From Streptomyces nigrescens (lineage in GTDB: Bacteria > Actinomycetota > Actinomycetes > Streptomycetales > Streptomycetaceae): a stretch of 64,000 nucleotides of DNA. Positions 34,949 to 42,995 of this stretch are shown piece by piece. Position numbers and translations under genes: made by a program. Every line of letters starts with the position of its first letter. The first letter of the stretch is position 1. The stretch lies in assembly GCA_024349765.1 (NCBI GenBank), contig AP026073.1, positions 3,224,001-3,288,000 on the forward strand. Reading direction: 5' to 3'. Below the pieces are notes generated by a model. The model was not told the origin of the DNA, made no database searches, and was given only the letters and a program-made list of their open reading frames with translations.

Positions 34949-35929
34949 TCAGCTCGTTTCGCCGTCGAGTCGGATCGCCTTCAACGCGGGACGCAGCGCT
35001 TGGCGGACCGCCCTGCTGGTGGCTGCTCGGCTGCGCATCACACCTCCCTTGGTCGGATCGAAGCGTATGAAGTGCGATCCCCACTCCGAGTCGAAGTGAA
35101 CGACTCCCTTGAGTGCGTAGTCCCGCGTGCCCGATTCCGTGGGCTTCGGGTAGTCCGGCAGTGCCGGTGGCAACCCAGAGGTCCCCAGCTGTGAGGAGAG
35201 CTCGCCCTGTTGTTGCCTGAATGCCGTTGCCGACAGTTGCCGGAACGCTTCGTAGATCTCGGGGCCGTGGTAGACGGCCAGGAGGAGGCGGCAAGGGGGA
35301 AGGAGACGGATCGCCTCCGTGTACTCCCAGATCGTTCCGGGGCCCGGCCCCGCGACGAGCACGACCAGCCGTGCGCGCAGCATCAGCTCGCGTACGGTGT
35401 CCTGCCAGTCGTTCAGTGGCAGATAGGTGCGGTGTGCGCCCGCGTGGGGGAGTTGCTCACCTGGTTGACCCACCGTGATCAGGACACCGAACTCCCTTAA
35501 CAGCCTGCCGAGTTGCTCCTCCAAGGTGCGCCCTGAGGTGATGAAGCCCACGGGGGGCCAGGGGACCTCGGGTTGCTGTGCCATGGACGCTCCCTCCGCA
35601 TCGGCGGCGAACGGACGCAGATACAGCACGAACGGGTCGTCGCTCATGTCCGCCACGGAATGGATGACCGGTGTGAGGTACCGGCGTCCGTGGCGCGAGA
35701 TCCGGCGGCCGACATCGGACAGTCGCAGGCACACCAGCAGCACGGTGGTGTGGAGGGTGATCGTCCACCAGGACGACAGGCCGTGGGCCAGGATGAGCTG
35801 GAGAAAGACTCCGATGCCGTAGGCGGCGACGGCGAGGCGCCAGATGATGCCGATCACGACGAGGGCGCGGCCGATGACGCGGTCCTTTCGGGTCCGTGAC
35901 CTTGAGGTGAATCCTCGGAATGTCGTCAT
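34949..35929 (-). CDS. Two-helix membrane protein with TIR/SLOG-like cytoplasmic domain
   Basis: 326 residues. TM helices lie at about 24-46 (ALVVIGIIWRLAVAAYGIGV) and 52-72. The cytoplasmic part has DPFVLYLRPFAAD, LEEQLGRLLREFGVLITVGQ, GAHRTYLPLNDWQDTVRELM and ARLVVLVAGPGPGTIWEYTE. The strand/helix order and the terminal (G)xxWE motif recall TIR- or SLOG-like nucleotide-binding folds seen in bacterial signalling and defence proteins. The family name is not certain and no catalytic Glu can be proven. It follows a short TM-containing frame (35943) by 13 bp and precedes caspase-like debris, suggesting a former defence-type unit. Confidence 0.6.
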   Translation of the reverse strand: MTTFRGFTSRSRTRKDRVIGRALVVIGIIWRLAVAAYGIGVFLQLILAHGLSSWWTITLHTTVLLVCLRLSDVGRRISRHGRRYLTPVIHSVADMSDDPFVLYLRPFAADAEGASMAQQPEVPWPPVGFITSGRTLEEQLGRLLREFGVLITVGQPGEQLPHAGAHRTYLPLNDWQDTVRELMLRARLVVLVAGPGPGTIWEYTEAIRLLPPCRLLLAVYHGPEIYEAFRQLSATAFRQQQGELSSQLGTSGLPPALPDYPKPTESGTRDYALKGVVHFDSEWGSHFIRFDPTKGGVMRSRAATSRAVRQALRPALKAIRLDGETS

Positions 35930-35942
35930 GTGGGCATCCGGG

Positions 35943-36212
35943 TCAGATCGCGAGCGCCGTGAGCCCTACGAGGGACGCGGCGCAGTAGATCACGAGCACC
36001 CAATGCTCCACGTACGCCAGCGGGATGTGCACAACCTTGAACTGGGCAGCGTTGAGCTGCCGGTGGGAGCGCACCATCAGCGCACCGACCCGGTCGGCCA
36101 TCTCCACGCCCCGCTGGTACTGCTCGAATAGCGCAGCTTGGTGCGTCTGTCTGCGCGCAGAGTAGTGGGAGAGCTGGACCGAGGAGTTCCAGAGCCTCTC
36201 CGCGCCCGGGTG
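35943..36212 (-). CDS. Small protein with C-terminal TM helix, possibly the 3' end of a broken gene
   Basis: The minus frame is open for 89 codons, from just after a TGA at 36213-36215 to the stop at 35943. It reads RLWNSSVQLSHYSARRQTHQ, QYQRGVEMADRVGALMVRSH and a hydrophobic end WVLVIYCAASLVGLTALAI. Codon-third-position GC is high throughout. The only ATG (36101) would give 52 residues and has a weak ribosome site, so the frame may be the end of a truncated gene. Its stop is 13 bp before the ATG of the TIR/SLOG-like membrane protein, so the two were probably co-transcribed. Confidence 0.45.
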   Translation of the reverse strand, partial: HPGAERLWNSSVQLSHYSARRQTHQAALFEQYQRGVEMADRVGALMVRSHRQLNAAQFKVVHIPLAYVEHWVLVIYCAASLVGLTALAI

Positions 36213-36574
36213 TCATGAAGGCATCATGACCACCGGGCGGAAAGGGTGCCACTGCTTGGGTCGGAAACGCGATGCGCTCAATGGCCTTGCAGGTCAAGGC
36301 TATTGCTCACGTGACACGATGCGTGATCCGGCGAGGTCGTCGGGGGCGTGCGGCCACAGCCGGGCGGTGTCCGCAGTGGTGGGGCTCGTCGGCGGGTGGC
36401 CGCCGGTGCCGGGCGTGCGGGCGATTGCGGTCGCCGTGTGCTGGAGCCTTTCCGCTGCGGGCAGCGCATCGTCGGTGTGGTCGCACCACATGCTTCGAGC
36501 TTTCGCCTGCGATCTGGGCGCACTTGTGGGTCTTGGTACGCACAACTTGGTTCGAGTGCCTGGGGTGTGGTCGC
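36213..36574. other. Intergenic stretch without a supportable gene
   Basis: No frame here has motifs or a start with a ribosome site. The string GTGTGGTCGCA occurs twice (near 36475 and 36565), the second copy directly before the ATG of the DUF2993 gene. The stretch may hold the broken 5' part of the small minus-strand gene and the DUF2993 promoter. Confidence 0.35.
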
Positions 36575-37768
36575 ATGGTGGCGATGCTCTCCAACGAACC
36601 TTCCGCAGACTCCAAGGCGCGGGTACCGGCGAGCCGTGCTGCCCAGGACGGCCCGGGCTCGGACAACCAGTGCCCGGACGAACCGACGGCCCAGGGCGGT
36701 GTAGAGCCGGACGCCTCGTCGGCCCAGGGCAACACCGCCGGCGCCGATTCCGGTACAGGCACGGGCAGCGCCACCACCGCAGCCGACGCAGGCACCGGCA
36801 ACACGGTTACCGGCGACCAGAAGGAGCACCCGCAGGCCGCGCGCACGTCACGTCGGATGGTGCGGAGGACCGCGAAGGTGGTCGTCGCACTGGCCATCGT
36901 TCTTGCGTTTCTTACGCTCGGGGACCGGTGGGCCGTGCTCTACGCGGAGAACGTGGCGGCGCAGCAGGTGCAGAAGGCGCTGAAGCTGCACGCCGAGCCC
37001 GAGGTGCACATCGACAGCTTCCCGTTCATCGGGCAGGTGCTCGCGGGCACCATCGACCACGTCGAGGTCGACGTCCCCGATGTCGACGCCGGGAAGCTCT
37101 CCGTCGCCCAGGTGAAGGGGACGGTGGACGACATCCGGATCGTCGGCAGCCTGCCGTCCTCGGTCAAGGGCGCGGTGCTGAGCCGGGTGCGCGGTGACGT
37201 CCTCCTGGACTTCACGGACCTGAACCGCGAAGTCGGCGCGTCGCAGATCCACTTGATGCCCGGCCCTGAGAAGAACACGGTGCTGGCCGACGGCGCCCTG
37301 CCGGTGGGCGACAAGCAGGCCCAGATCCGGGGGCGTGCGCGGTTGCAGCGCACCGGGGACCGCGGCCTGCGCATGACCGTGCAGGACACGCGCGTGGTGG
37401 TGCCCGGCCTGCTCACCTACGTACCGGGCAAGGGCGGTGGCTTGCAGCTGACCGCACCCGTCGCCGACAAGATGGACAAGGGCGAGCTGCAACAGGCGAC
37501 CGGGAAGAACGTCCTTCCGCAGCAGATGATGAAGGGCAGCGTGCTGGACACGCTCGTGGGCCATCCGTCGCTGCTCAAGCCCACCGGCATCGACCCTTCG
37601 CTCATCCAGAGCCTACGGAAGCTCCGGGAGCCGAAGGTCGCGCAGCAGATGGAGTTCTCCGTGCAGTTGCCGGACAACCTGCCGGGCGACATTCGGCTGC
37701 GCGACATCTCCGTGACACAGAACGGCATTCGGGCGCAGCTGACCGGCAAGGACGTACCGGTGGGTTAG
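36575..37768 (+). CDS. DUF2993 (LmeA-like) phospholipid-binding membrane-anchored protein
   Basis: 397 residues. A disordered, Gly/Thr-rich N-terminus of about 90 residues (TAGADSGTGTGSATTAADAG) is followed by one TM helix (about 98-118, VVVALAIVLAFLTLGDRWAV) and the DUF2993 domain (AENVAAQQVQKALKLHAEPE; IDSFPFIGQVLAGTIDHVEV). In mycobacteria LmeA of this family binds phospholipids and supports lipomannan elongation. The Streptomyces members are cell-envelope proteins of unknown role. The start is ATG 36575 (in-frame ATG 36584 possible). Convergent with the ars debris. Confidence 0.85.
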   Translation: MVAMLSNEPSADSKARVPASRAAQDGPGSDNQCPDEPTAQGGVEPDASSAQGNTAGADSGTGTGSATTAADAGTGNTVTGDQKEHPQAARTSRRMVRRTAKVVVALAIVLAFLTLGDRWAVLYAENVAAQQVQKALKLHAEPEVHIDSFPFIGQVLAGTIDHVEVDVPDVDAGKLSVAQVKGTVDDIRIVGSLPSSVKGAVLSRVRGDVLLDFTDLNREVGASQIHLMPGPEKNTVLADGALPVGDKQAQIRGRARLQRTGDRGLRMTVQDTRVVVPGLLTYVPGKGGGLQLTAPVADKMDKGELQQATGKNVLPQQMMKGSVLDTLVGHPSLLKPTGIDPSLIQSLRKLREPKVAQQMEFSVQLPDNLPGDIRLRDISVTQNGIRAQLTGKDVPVG

Positions 37769-37774
37769 GGGCGG

Positions 37775-38046
37775 TCAGGTCCACGGAGACGATGTCGTCG
37801 GCGACAGCCCGGCGCCGCTGCGTTCGGCCTGGGCGGGTATGGCGTCCATCAGGTCGGGGCCCTGGTTGTCGTCGGCGAAGCCGGGGAAGTTTTCGACCTC
37901 GGTGGTGGTCATCAGGGCGCCGCCTGCGGTGACGGCGCCTTCGAAGACGAGCGGGTTGAGGCCGGCGCGGGCGGAGTAGAGCGCGGCGGTGTGTCCGGCG
38001 GAGCCGGTGGCGATGACCTCGTGTACGTCGCTGTCGGGCGCGGCGT
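37775..38046 (-). pseudogene. Truncated thioredoxin reductase (trxB) N-terminal fragment
   Basis: Reads [60 protein letters not shown] and [10 protein letters not shown]. This is the N-terminal FAD domain of TrxB, but the dinucleotide motif GSGPAG has lost two residues (GSAG). The frame shifts after GAGL (a +1 frame would read [11 protein letters not shown]) and the rest of the gene is absent. It lies right behind arsC, where intact Streptomyces ars loci often carry trxB to reduce the arsenate reductase. The fragment cannot fold as an enzyme. Confidence 0.75.
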
Positions 38047-38466
38047 TCAGGCCTCCGGCTTCGCGTCGATCTCGGTGATCAGCGCCTCGATGCGGGTCTT
38101 GATCTGGTCGCGGATGGGCCGGACGGACTCCACGCCCTTCCCTGCGGGGTCTTCCAGGGCCCAGTCGAGGTACTTCTTGCCGGGGAAGATCGGGCAGGCG
38201 TCGCCGCAGCCCATGGTGATGACGTAGTCGGACGCCTGGACGGCCTCGGTGGTCAGGACCTTCGGCCGCTGGTTGGCGATGTCGATGCCGACCTCCTTCA
38301 TCGCCTCGACCGCGGAGGGGTTGACCTGGTCGGCGGGCAGGGAGCCGGCCGAGCGGACCTCGATGCGGTCGCCCGCGAGGTGGCCGAGGAATCCGGCGGC
38401 CATCTGCGAGCGGCCGGCGTTGTGGACGCAGACGAACAGCACGGAGGCGAGCGGTGCGGAGGGCAT
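38047..38466 (-). CDS. arsC: Arsenate reductase, thioredoxin-coupled low-molecular-weight phosphatase type
   Basis: 139 residues with the LMW-phosphatase P-loop [13 protein letters not shown] (Cys near 12) and the redox region [20 protein letters not shown] holding the resolving cysteines. It reduces arsenate to arsenite for export by the Acr3 pump at 39262. The start is ATG 38466 after GAAGGAAG. A longer frame upstream belongs to the broken second arsC and is excluded. The thioredoxin reductase usually next to it is decayed, so it must use the housekeeping thioredoxin system. Confidence 0.9.
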   Translation of the reverse strand: MPSAPLASVLFVCVHNAGRSQMAAGFLGHLAGDRIEVRSAGSLPADQVNPSAVEAMKEVGIDIANQRPKVLTTEAVQASDYVITMGCGDACPIFPGKKYLDWALEDPAGKGVESVRPIRDQIKTRIEALITEIDAKPEA

Positions 38467-38477
38467 GGGTTCTTCCT

Positions 38478-38882
38478 TCACTGAGCGGGTGCTGGTGCGG
38501 GCGGGAGGTCGGTCGCTCGGCAGGGAGTCGAGCAGGTCGGTGAGGTGGGCGTCGATTTCGTCGCGGATACGGCGCACGACGGCGATCGGGGCGCCGTCGG
38601 GATCGGCGACGGGCCGCTGCAGACGAACAGCACCCGCGGCAGGCCACTGCCCGGCGCCCCCTGCACATGCGCCGGCGCATCGAGCCGTTCGGTTGTCAGA
38701 CGCTCGGCCAGCACCACCAGGTGGGAGTGGACGTGGGCGGTGGTGGCCGGGCGGGCGTCGGAGCCGACGAGCGGACGCTCCACGGTCTCGGCCGAGAACC
38801 GGCCGGCATGCTGCACGGTCAGGCGGGCCGCCCCGGCGGCCAGCCGTTCGTCGGGCAGGACGGGCGGAGTGGATGCGGTCAT
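38478..38882 (-). pseudogene. Internally deleted arsenate-reductase-like gene (three-helix domain plus LMW phosphatase)
   Basis: Intact start: the three-helix-bundle domain ([40 protein letters not shown]), then the first strand of the phosphatase domain, [10 protein letters not shown]. At that point the middle of the phosphatase domain is missing. In another frame the end of the same domain continues ([31 protein letters not shown]). The junction lies near 38617-38622, so one deletion both removed about 95 codons (including the catalytic loop) and shifted the frame. The helical domain may still be made as a short protein ending at 38478. Confidence 0.75.
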
Positions 38883-38956
38883 GAGAACCCCTTCGGCGGG
38901 CTCCACGAATCAGCCTGGGCTGGTGTCAGCGTCAGCTGATGTGAGAGTATCAGTCC

Positions 38957-39265
38957 ATGATGACGTCAGTCGACACTGACCTGATTCGGGTGCTGGCCGA
39001 CCCGCTCAGGCTGAAGATCGTGCATCTGCTCGCCCGGGAGACGCTCTGCACGACACATCTGGTCGAGGAGACCGGTGCCAAGCAGACGAACCTCTCCAAC
39101 CACCTGCGGGTGCTGCGCGAGGCGGGTGTGGTGGAGACCGAGCCGTGCGGCCGGTTCACCTACTACAAGCTGCGCCCGGACGTCATCGCCGCCCTCGCCG
39201 GGCAGTTCACGGAGCTGGCCGAGCAAGCCCGTACCGCCGCTGACCGGAAGAGGTCCTGTCCGTGA
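38957..39265 (+). CDS. arsR: ArsR-family arsenic-responsive repressor
   Basis: 102 residues. Winged helix: DPLRLKIVHLLARETLCTTH, KQTNLSNHLRVLREAGVVET, GRFTYYKLRPDVIAAL. The usual CxC arsenite site in helix alpha-3 (ELCVCDL) is reduced to one cysteine (ETLCTTHL); further cysteines are at CGRF and the C-terminal KRSCP, so As(III) may be bound by a different cysteine set. It is divergent from the ars pseudogenes. The 74-bp gap has several CAGC/GCTG half sites (ATCAGC, GTCAGC, GCTGAT) as a possible operator. It overlaps acr3 by 4 bp. Confidence 0.9.
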   Translation: MMTSVDTDLIRVLADPLRLKIVHLLARETLCTTHLVEETGAKQTNLSNHLRVLREAGVVETEPCGRFTYYKLRPDVIAALAGQFTELAEQARTAADRKRSCP

Positions 39266-40362
39266 CCCGCACCGAAGCCCCCGCAACGACGGAAGAAGCC
39301 CAGGGCTCTTCCGTCGTTGCCAAGCTCTCCACCCTCGACCGCTTCCTGGCGGTGTGGATCCTGATCGCGATGGGGCTCGGTCTGGGTCTGGGCCGCGTCA
39401 TCCCCGGCCTGAACGACGCCCTCGCGAAGGTGGAGATCGGCGGGATCTCCCTGCCGATCGCCGTCGGCCTCCTGATCATGATGTATCCGGTGTTGGCCAA
39501 GGTCCGCTACGACAAGCTCGACGCCGTCACCGGCGACAAGAGGTTGATGGTCTCCTCGCTGGTCATCAACTGGATCCTGGGCCCGGCCGTGATGTTCGCG
39601 CTGGCCTGGCTCTTCCTGCCCGACCTGCCCGAGTACCGCACCGGGTTGATCATCGTCGGTCTGGCTCGCTGCATCGCCATGGTGATCATCTGGAACGACC
39701 TGGCCTGCGGCGACCGCGAGGCCGCGGCGGTACTGGTCGCCCTGAACTCGGTCTTCCAGGTCATCGCATTCGGCCTGCTGGGCTGGTTCTACCTGGATCT
39801 GCTGCCCGGCTGGCTCGGCCTCGGCGACGGACAGCATCTCGACATCTCCCTGTGGAAGATCGCCCTCAACGTCGTCATCTTCCTCGGCATCCCGCTCCTG
39901 GCCGGCTTCCTCACCCGCCGCCTCGGCGAGAAGAAGCTGGGCCGTGAGAAGTACGAGACCGGCTTCCTTCCGAAGATCGGCCCGTTCGCCCTCTACGGAC
40001 TGCTGTTCACGATCGTCATCCTCTTCGCGCTGCAGGGGAAGACGATCACCTCGCAGCCGCTGGACGTCGCGAGGATCGCGCTGCCGCTGCTGGCCTACTT
40101 CGCGCTCATGTGGTGCGGCACCTTCGCCCTCGGCAAGGGCCTCGGCCTGGCCTACGACCGCACCGCGACCCTGGCGTTCACCGCGGCGGGCAACAACTTC
40201 GAGCTGGCCATCGCCGTCGCCATCGCCACCTTCGGCGTCACCTCCGGCCAGGCCCTCTCCGGTGTCGTCGGCCCGCTGATCGAGGTGCCCGTCCTGGTCG
40301 CCCTGGTGTATGTCTCGCTGGCGTGGCGCAAGAAGTTCGCGGCAGCTCAGCTCAGTTCATGA
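39262..40362 (+). CDS. acr3: Arsenite efflux transporter of the ACR3 family
   Basis: 366 residues with about ten TM helices. Characteristic ACR3 segments are PIAVGLLIMMYPVLAKVRYD, RCIAMVIIWNDLACGDREAA (contains the conserved Cys of TM4) and FTAAGNNFELAIAVAIATFG. It exports As(III) using the proton gradient. Its GTG overlaps the arsR stop (GTGA), so repressor and pump are one operon. The separate arsC transcript runs the other way. Confidence 0.93.
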   Translation: MTRTEAPATTEEAQGSSVVAKLSTLDRFLAVWILIAMGLGLGLGRVIPGLNDALAKVEIGGISLPIAVGLLIMMYPVLAKVRYDKLDAVTGDKRLMVSSLVINWILGPAVMFALAWLFLPDLPEYRTGLIIVGLARCIAMVIIWNDLACGDREAAAVLVALNSVFQVIAFGLLGWFYLDLLPGWLGLGDGQHLDISLWKIALNVVIFLGIPLLAGFLTRRLGEKKLGREKYETGFLPKIGPFALYGLLFTIVILFALQGKTITSQPLDVARIALPLLAYFALMWCGTFALGKGLGLAYDRTATLAFTAAGNNFELAIAVAIATFGVTSGQALSGVVGPLIEVPVLVALVYVSLAWRKKFAAAQLSS

Positions 40363-40561
40363 CGCCAGGCGGATTCCGCGTCGTCGCAGATGACGGCGGA
40401 TCGCCTGTGGGGACGCGACCGCCGCCCGCACGTTGTCCCGCCTACCGGCGGGCGGCCCGCCCGCAGGCCGCGGCACACCGGCCCGGGCCGCCGCGCACGA
40501 CTGCCCGTGTGGCCGGCGAGTCTGCCCCTGCGTCCCTGGAGCCGCCTCGGTCCTGCACGTA

Positions 40562-40585
40562 AGGGTGAACCGATTGGTTCGCCCT
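40562..40585. promoter_or_regulatory. Near-perfect 10-bp inverted repeat upstream of the eCIS-type gene
   Basis: Arms AGGGTGAACC and GGTTCGCCCT (9 of 10 paired) flank GATT. It is 19 bp upstream of the ATG at 40605, just before AGGAGGAAC, so it could be an operator that blocks transcription or a hairpin that hides the ribosome site. Confidence 0.45.
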
Positions 40586-40604
40586 CGATTCAGGAGGAAC
40601 GCAG

Positions 40605-41966
40605 ATGGGCCTGGCCCGGGACGACAACAGCAAGGACGAGAAGGCGCGTGCGGCCGCGCGGGCGCGCGCGGCTTCCCCCTCCCCAGGCACGGCGGTGCAA
40701 CGAATGCTCGACTTGAACGGTTCTGCCGGCAACGCGGCGGTCGTTCAGATGCTGCGTCAGGCCGGGCATTCATGGGCGCAGACCGGGCACCAGCACGGTC
40801 CTGCATGCGCTTCTCACACGCAGGGATCCCCCGTACAGCGATCCGTGGGTGCCACCGTGGCGCGCGCTGCGGAGGAGGACGCACACCTCCACGACGCCGT
40901 GCCGGACACCAGCCCGGAGGGACAGAGCGCGCTGCTGGCCGCCGCCATGAACTCCTCCAGCGAGTCGCTGCCCTCGCCGGTGGTGGCGAAGGCCGAGTCG
41001 TTCTACCAGAACAAGAGGATCTCCTCCACCCGCCTGCATCGCGACGCGGTGGCTCAGCGCGCCACCGCGGCGATGGGGGCCGAGGCCATGACGGTCGACA
41101 ACCACATCTTCCTGTCCGCCGAAGCGAGCGTGCACGACGAGAATCTCATCGGCCACGAGCTCAGCCACGTCAACAACAACCTCCTGGGCATACCGGAGAC
41201 CGGCCACAGCAACGGCGCCGGCATCACCTTCACCGACCCGAAGCAGGACTCGGAACAGACTGCCGGGAACGACGGCGCCGCTTTCCGCGCGGGTGAGGCG
41301 ACCGCTCCCTCCGTCGTCGCCCGGAGCAGGACGGCAGACGGCCCGGACGAAACCGTCCAGCGGATGGCAGTCAGTGGCGGGCCCCACCAGCACGGGCCGG
41401 GGTGCGGCCACGGTCAAGGGCGGGAGGACGTCCATATTCAGCGCGCGGCCGCCGCCTACTACGCGCCGGAGGAAGACGTCGATGAGCATCCCGGATTCAG
41501 CACCCGATGCACTGGGACTCTGAATGGGCAACCCATCGGAACCACCACCAGCAAAACCTCTCCACACTCGCCGGGTGACCACGCCGAGGACCAGTTGCTC
41601 GACATACTTGACGAAGCAATCGCCAACCATGAAAACGGTCTGCGCACCACCGCCCTGAGCCTCGGTCGGGTCGGGAGCGACGACACCCTGAACCACACGC
41701 TGGTACTGGATCTTTCCACGAGCCCGTGCTCCACCACCATGCAAACCTGCAGAAAGACACACGGAGAAGGCTGCACCGAACGGCTCATCGAGTTCGCCAG
41801 GAAGGGCTACCAGCCGAAGGATGGCGGTACCACCCACAAATTCGCCATCACCGTCGATGCACATCATCTCTACCAGCCGCACGCCACGGAAGACGTCAAA
41901 AACAAGTCGCAAGCCGCCGTTGACGCCATGCGGAACGCGGGAATCACTGTGATTATCAGGAATTGA
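40605..41966 (+). CDS. eCIS-type DUF4157 protein with deaminase-like C-terminal domain
   Basis: 453 residues. The N-terminus has the short helix common to Streptomyces eCIS-associated proteins (QRMLDLNGSAGNAAVVQMLR). The DUF4157 core follows at about 125-240 with a metalloprotease-like HELSH (184-188). Residues from about 300 hold HAEDQLLDILDEAI (His326, Glu328), LDLSTSPCSTTMQTC (Cys375, Cys382) and GEGCTERLIEFARK (Cys390), the H-x-E plus P-C-xn-C arrangement of zinc cytidine-deaminase-like toxins. DUF4157 proteins are loaded in extracellular contractile injection systems. The structural eCIS genes are not in the window. No immunity gene is evident. Confidence 0.72.
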   Translation: MGLARDDNSKDEKARAAARARAASPSPGTAVQRMLDLNGSAGNAAVVQMLRQAGHSWAQTGHQHGPACASHTQGSPVQRSVGATVARAAEEDAHLHDAVPDTSPEGQSALLAAAMNSSSESLPSPVVAKAESFYQNKRISSTRLHRDAVAQRATAAMGAEAMTVDNHIFLSAEASVHDENLIGHELSHVNNNLLGIPETGHSNGAGITFTDPKQDSEQTAGNDGAAFRAGEATAPSVVARSRTADGPDETVQRMAVSGGPHQHGPGCGHGQGREDVHIQRAAAAYYAPEEDVDEHPGFSTRCTGTLNGQPIGTTTSKTSPHSPGDHAEDQLLDILDEAIANHENGLRTTALSLGRVGSDDTLNHTLVLDLSTSPCSTTMQTCRKTHGEGCTERLIEFARKGYQPKDGGTTHKFAITVDAHHLYQPHATEDVKNKSQAAVDAMRNAGITVIIRN

Positions 41967-42937
41967 GGCCAGGGTGCCGCCCTCGGTCCGGGCGGCGGCC
42001 TGCAACTGCTGGGACCGGTCGACCCGTTCCGGGTCCGTGACCAGGTCGTTCAGCGCCGCACGAAGGGTCTCGGCGCTGGCGTCAGCGGTGTCCACGCGGC
42101 GGGCGACGCCGAGTTCCACAAGCCGGTCGGCGTTCATGAACTGCTCGGCTCCCTGCGGTACGGCGATCATGGGAACGCCAGCGAGGAGGACTTCGCCGCA
42201 GCCGCCCATGCCGGCGTGGGTGACGAAGGCGTCGGCCTGTTCCAGGATCGCCCGCTGCGGGACCCAGGAGCGCACTTCGACGTTGGGCGGGATGGTGCCG
42301 AGTTCCTCGGGGTCGGTGTACTTGCCGATCCGGAGTACAACGTGCCAGCCGGGCAGGTTGCCGAAGGCCGCGATGCACGGGCGGTGGAACGCGGGCTGGC
42401 GCGTGTACGCCGAGCCGAGCGAGATCAGCAGTACGTTGTCCGCGGCCGCCGGGCGGGTCCAGCCGTCCGTGTCCGCTCGGGTGTCGAAGCAGGGGCCGAC
42501 GAAGGTCACCGTGTCGGTGTCGACTCGATCGGCGTGCGGCCGCATCGCTCGCGGGATCAGGGCGAGGGCCCGGGCGGGTGGGCCGGAGAACGTGTCCACG
42601 TCCGTGGTGGTCGCACCGCAGTCGGTGAGCCACCGCGCGAACGTGTCCCGGTACGCGTCGGCGCCCGGCAGCTTCCGCAGATGCGCCGCGACTTCCTCCT
42701 GGTAGCCGTCCCAGCCGACGAACGTCGGGGACAGCTGCACGAGGGGACGGCCCTGCGCTTCGGCGAGGGCGCGCGGCACAGGGCGCCGATGTCGTAGAGG
42801 TACAGGTCGGCCGGGTCGTTGGCGTAGGTGACCCGGTGCCCGCCGGCCACCAGCTCACGGATGAGCGCGAGGCTGGGTAGGACATGGCTGGCGATGGGGA
42901 CGCCGACCATCGCGATATGGGCGCGGCGACGGGACAT
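41967..42937 (-). pseudogene. Broken macrolide-type glycosyltransferase (MGT, GT1 family)
   Basis: The start is intact (ATG 42937; [36 protein letters not shown]) but about 80 codons are missing before [13 protein letters not shown] frameshift near 42780 follows. The downstream part continues in another frame: [60 protein letters not shown]. The C-terminal end stops at EGGTLAS, where the eCIS-type gene begins on the other strand. Intact relatives (OleI/MgtA) inactivate macrolides by glucosylation. No functional enzyme can be made from either frame alone. Confidence 0.8.
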
Positions 42938-42995
42938 GGGCGATCACTCGTTCCCGGCGCGGGACGGGTGCGGGTGGTGTGGCGAGGACGCGGTG

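Noticed and set aside
40605-41966. eCIS-type protein considered as a simple metalloprotease because of HELSH
   Set aside because: HExxH is part of the DUF4157 core; the distinct C-terminal HAE...PC-x6-C pattern is a separate domain, so protease alone does not explain the protein.
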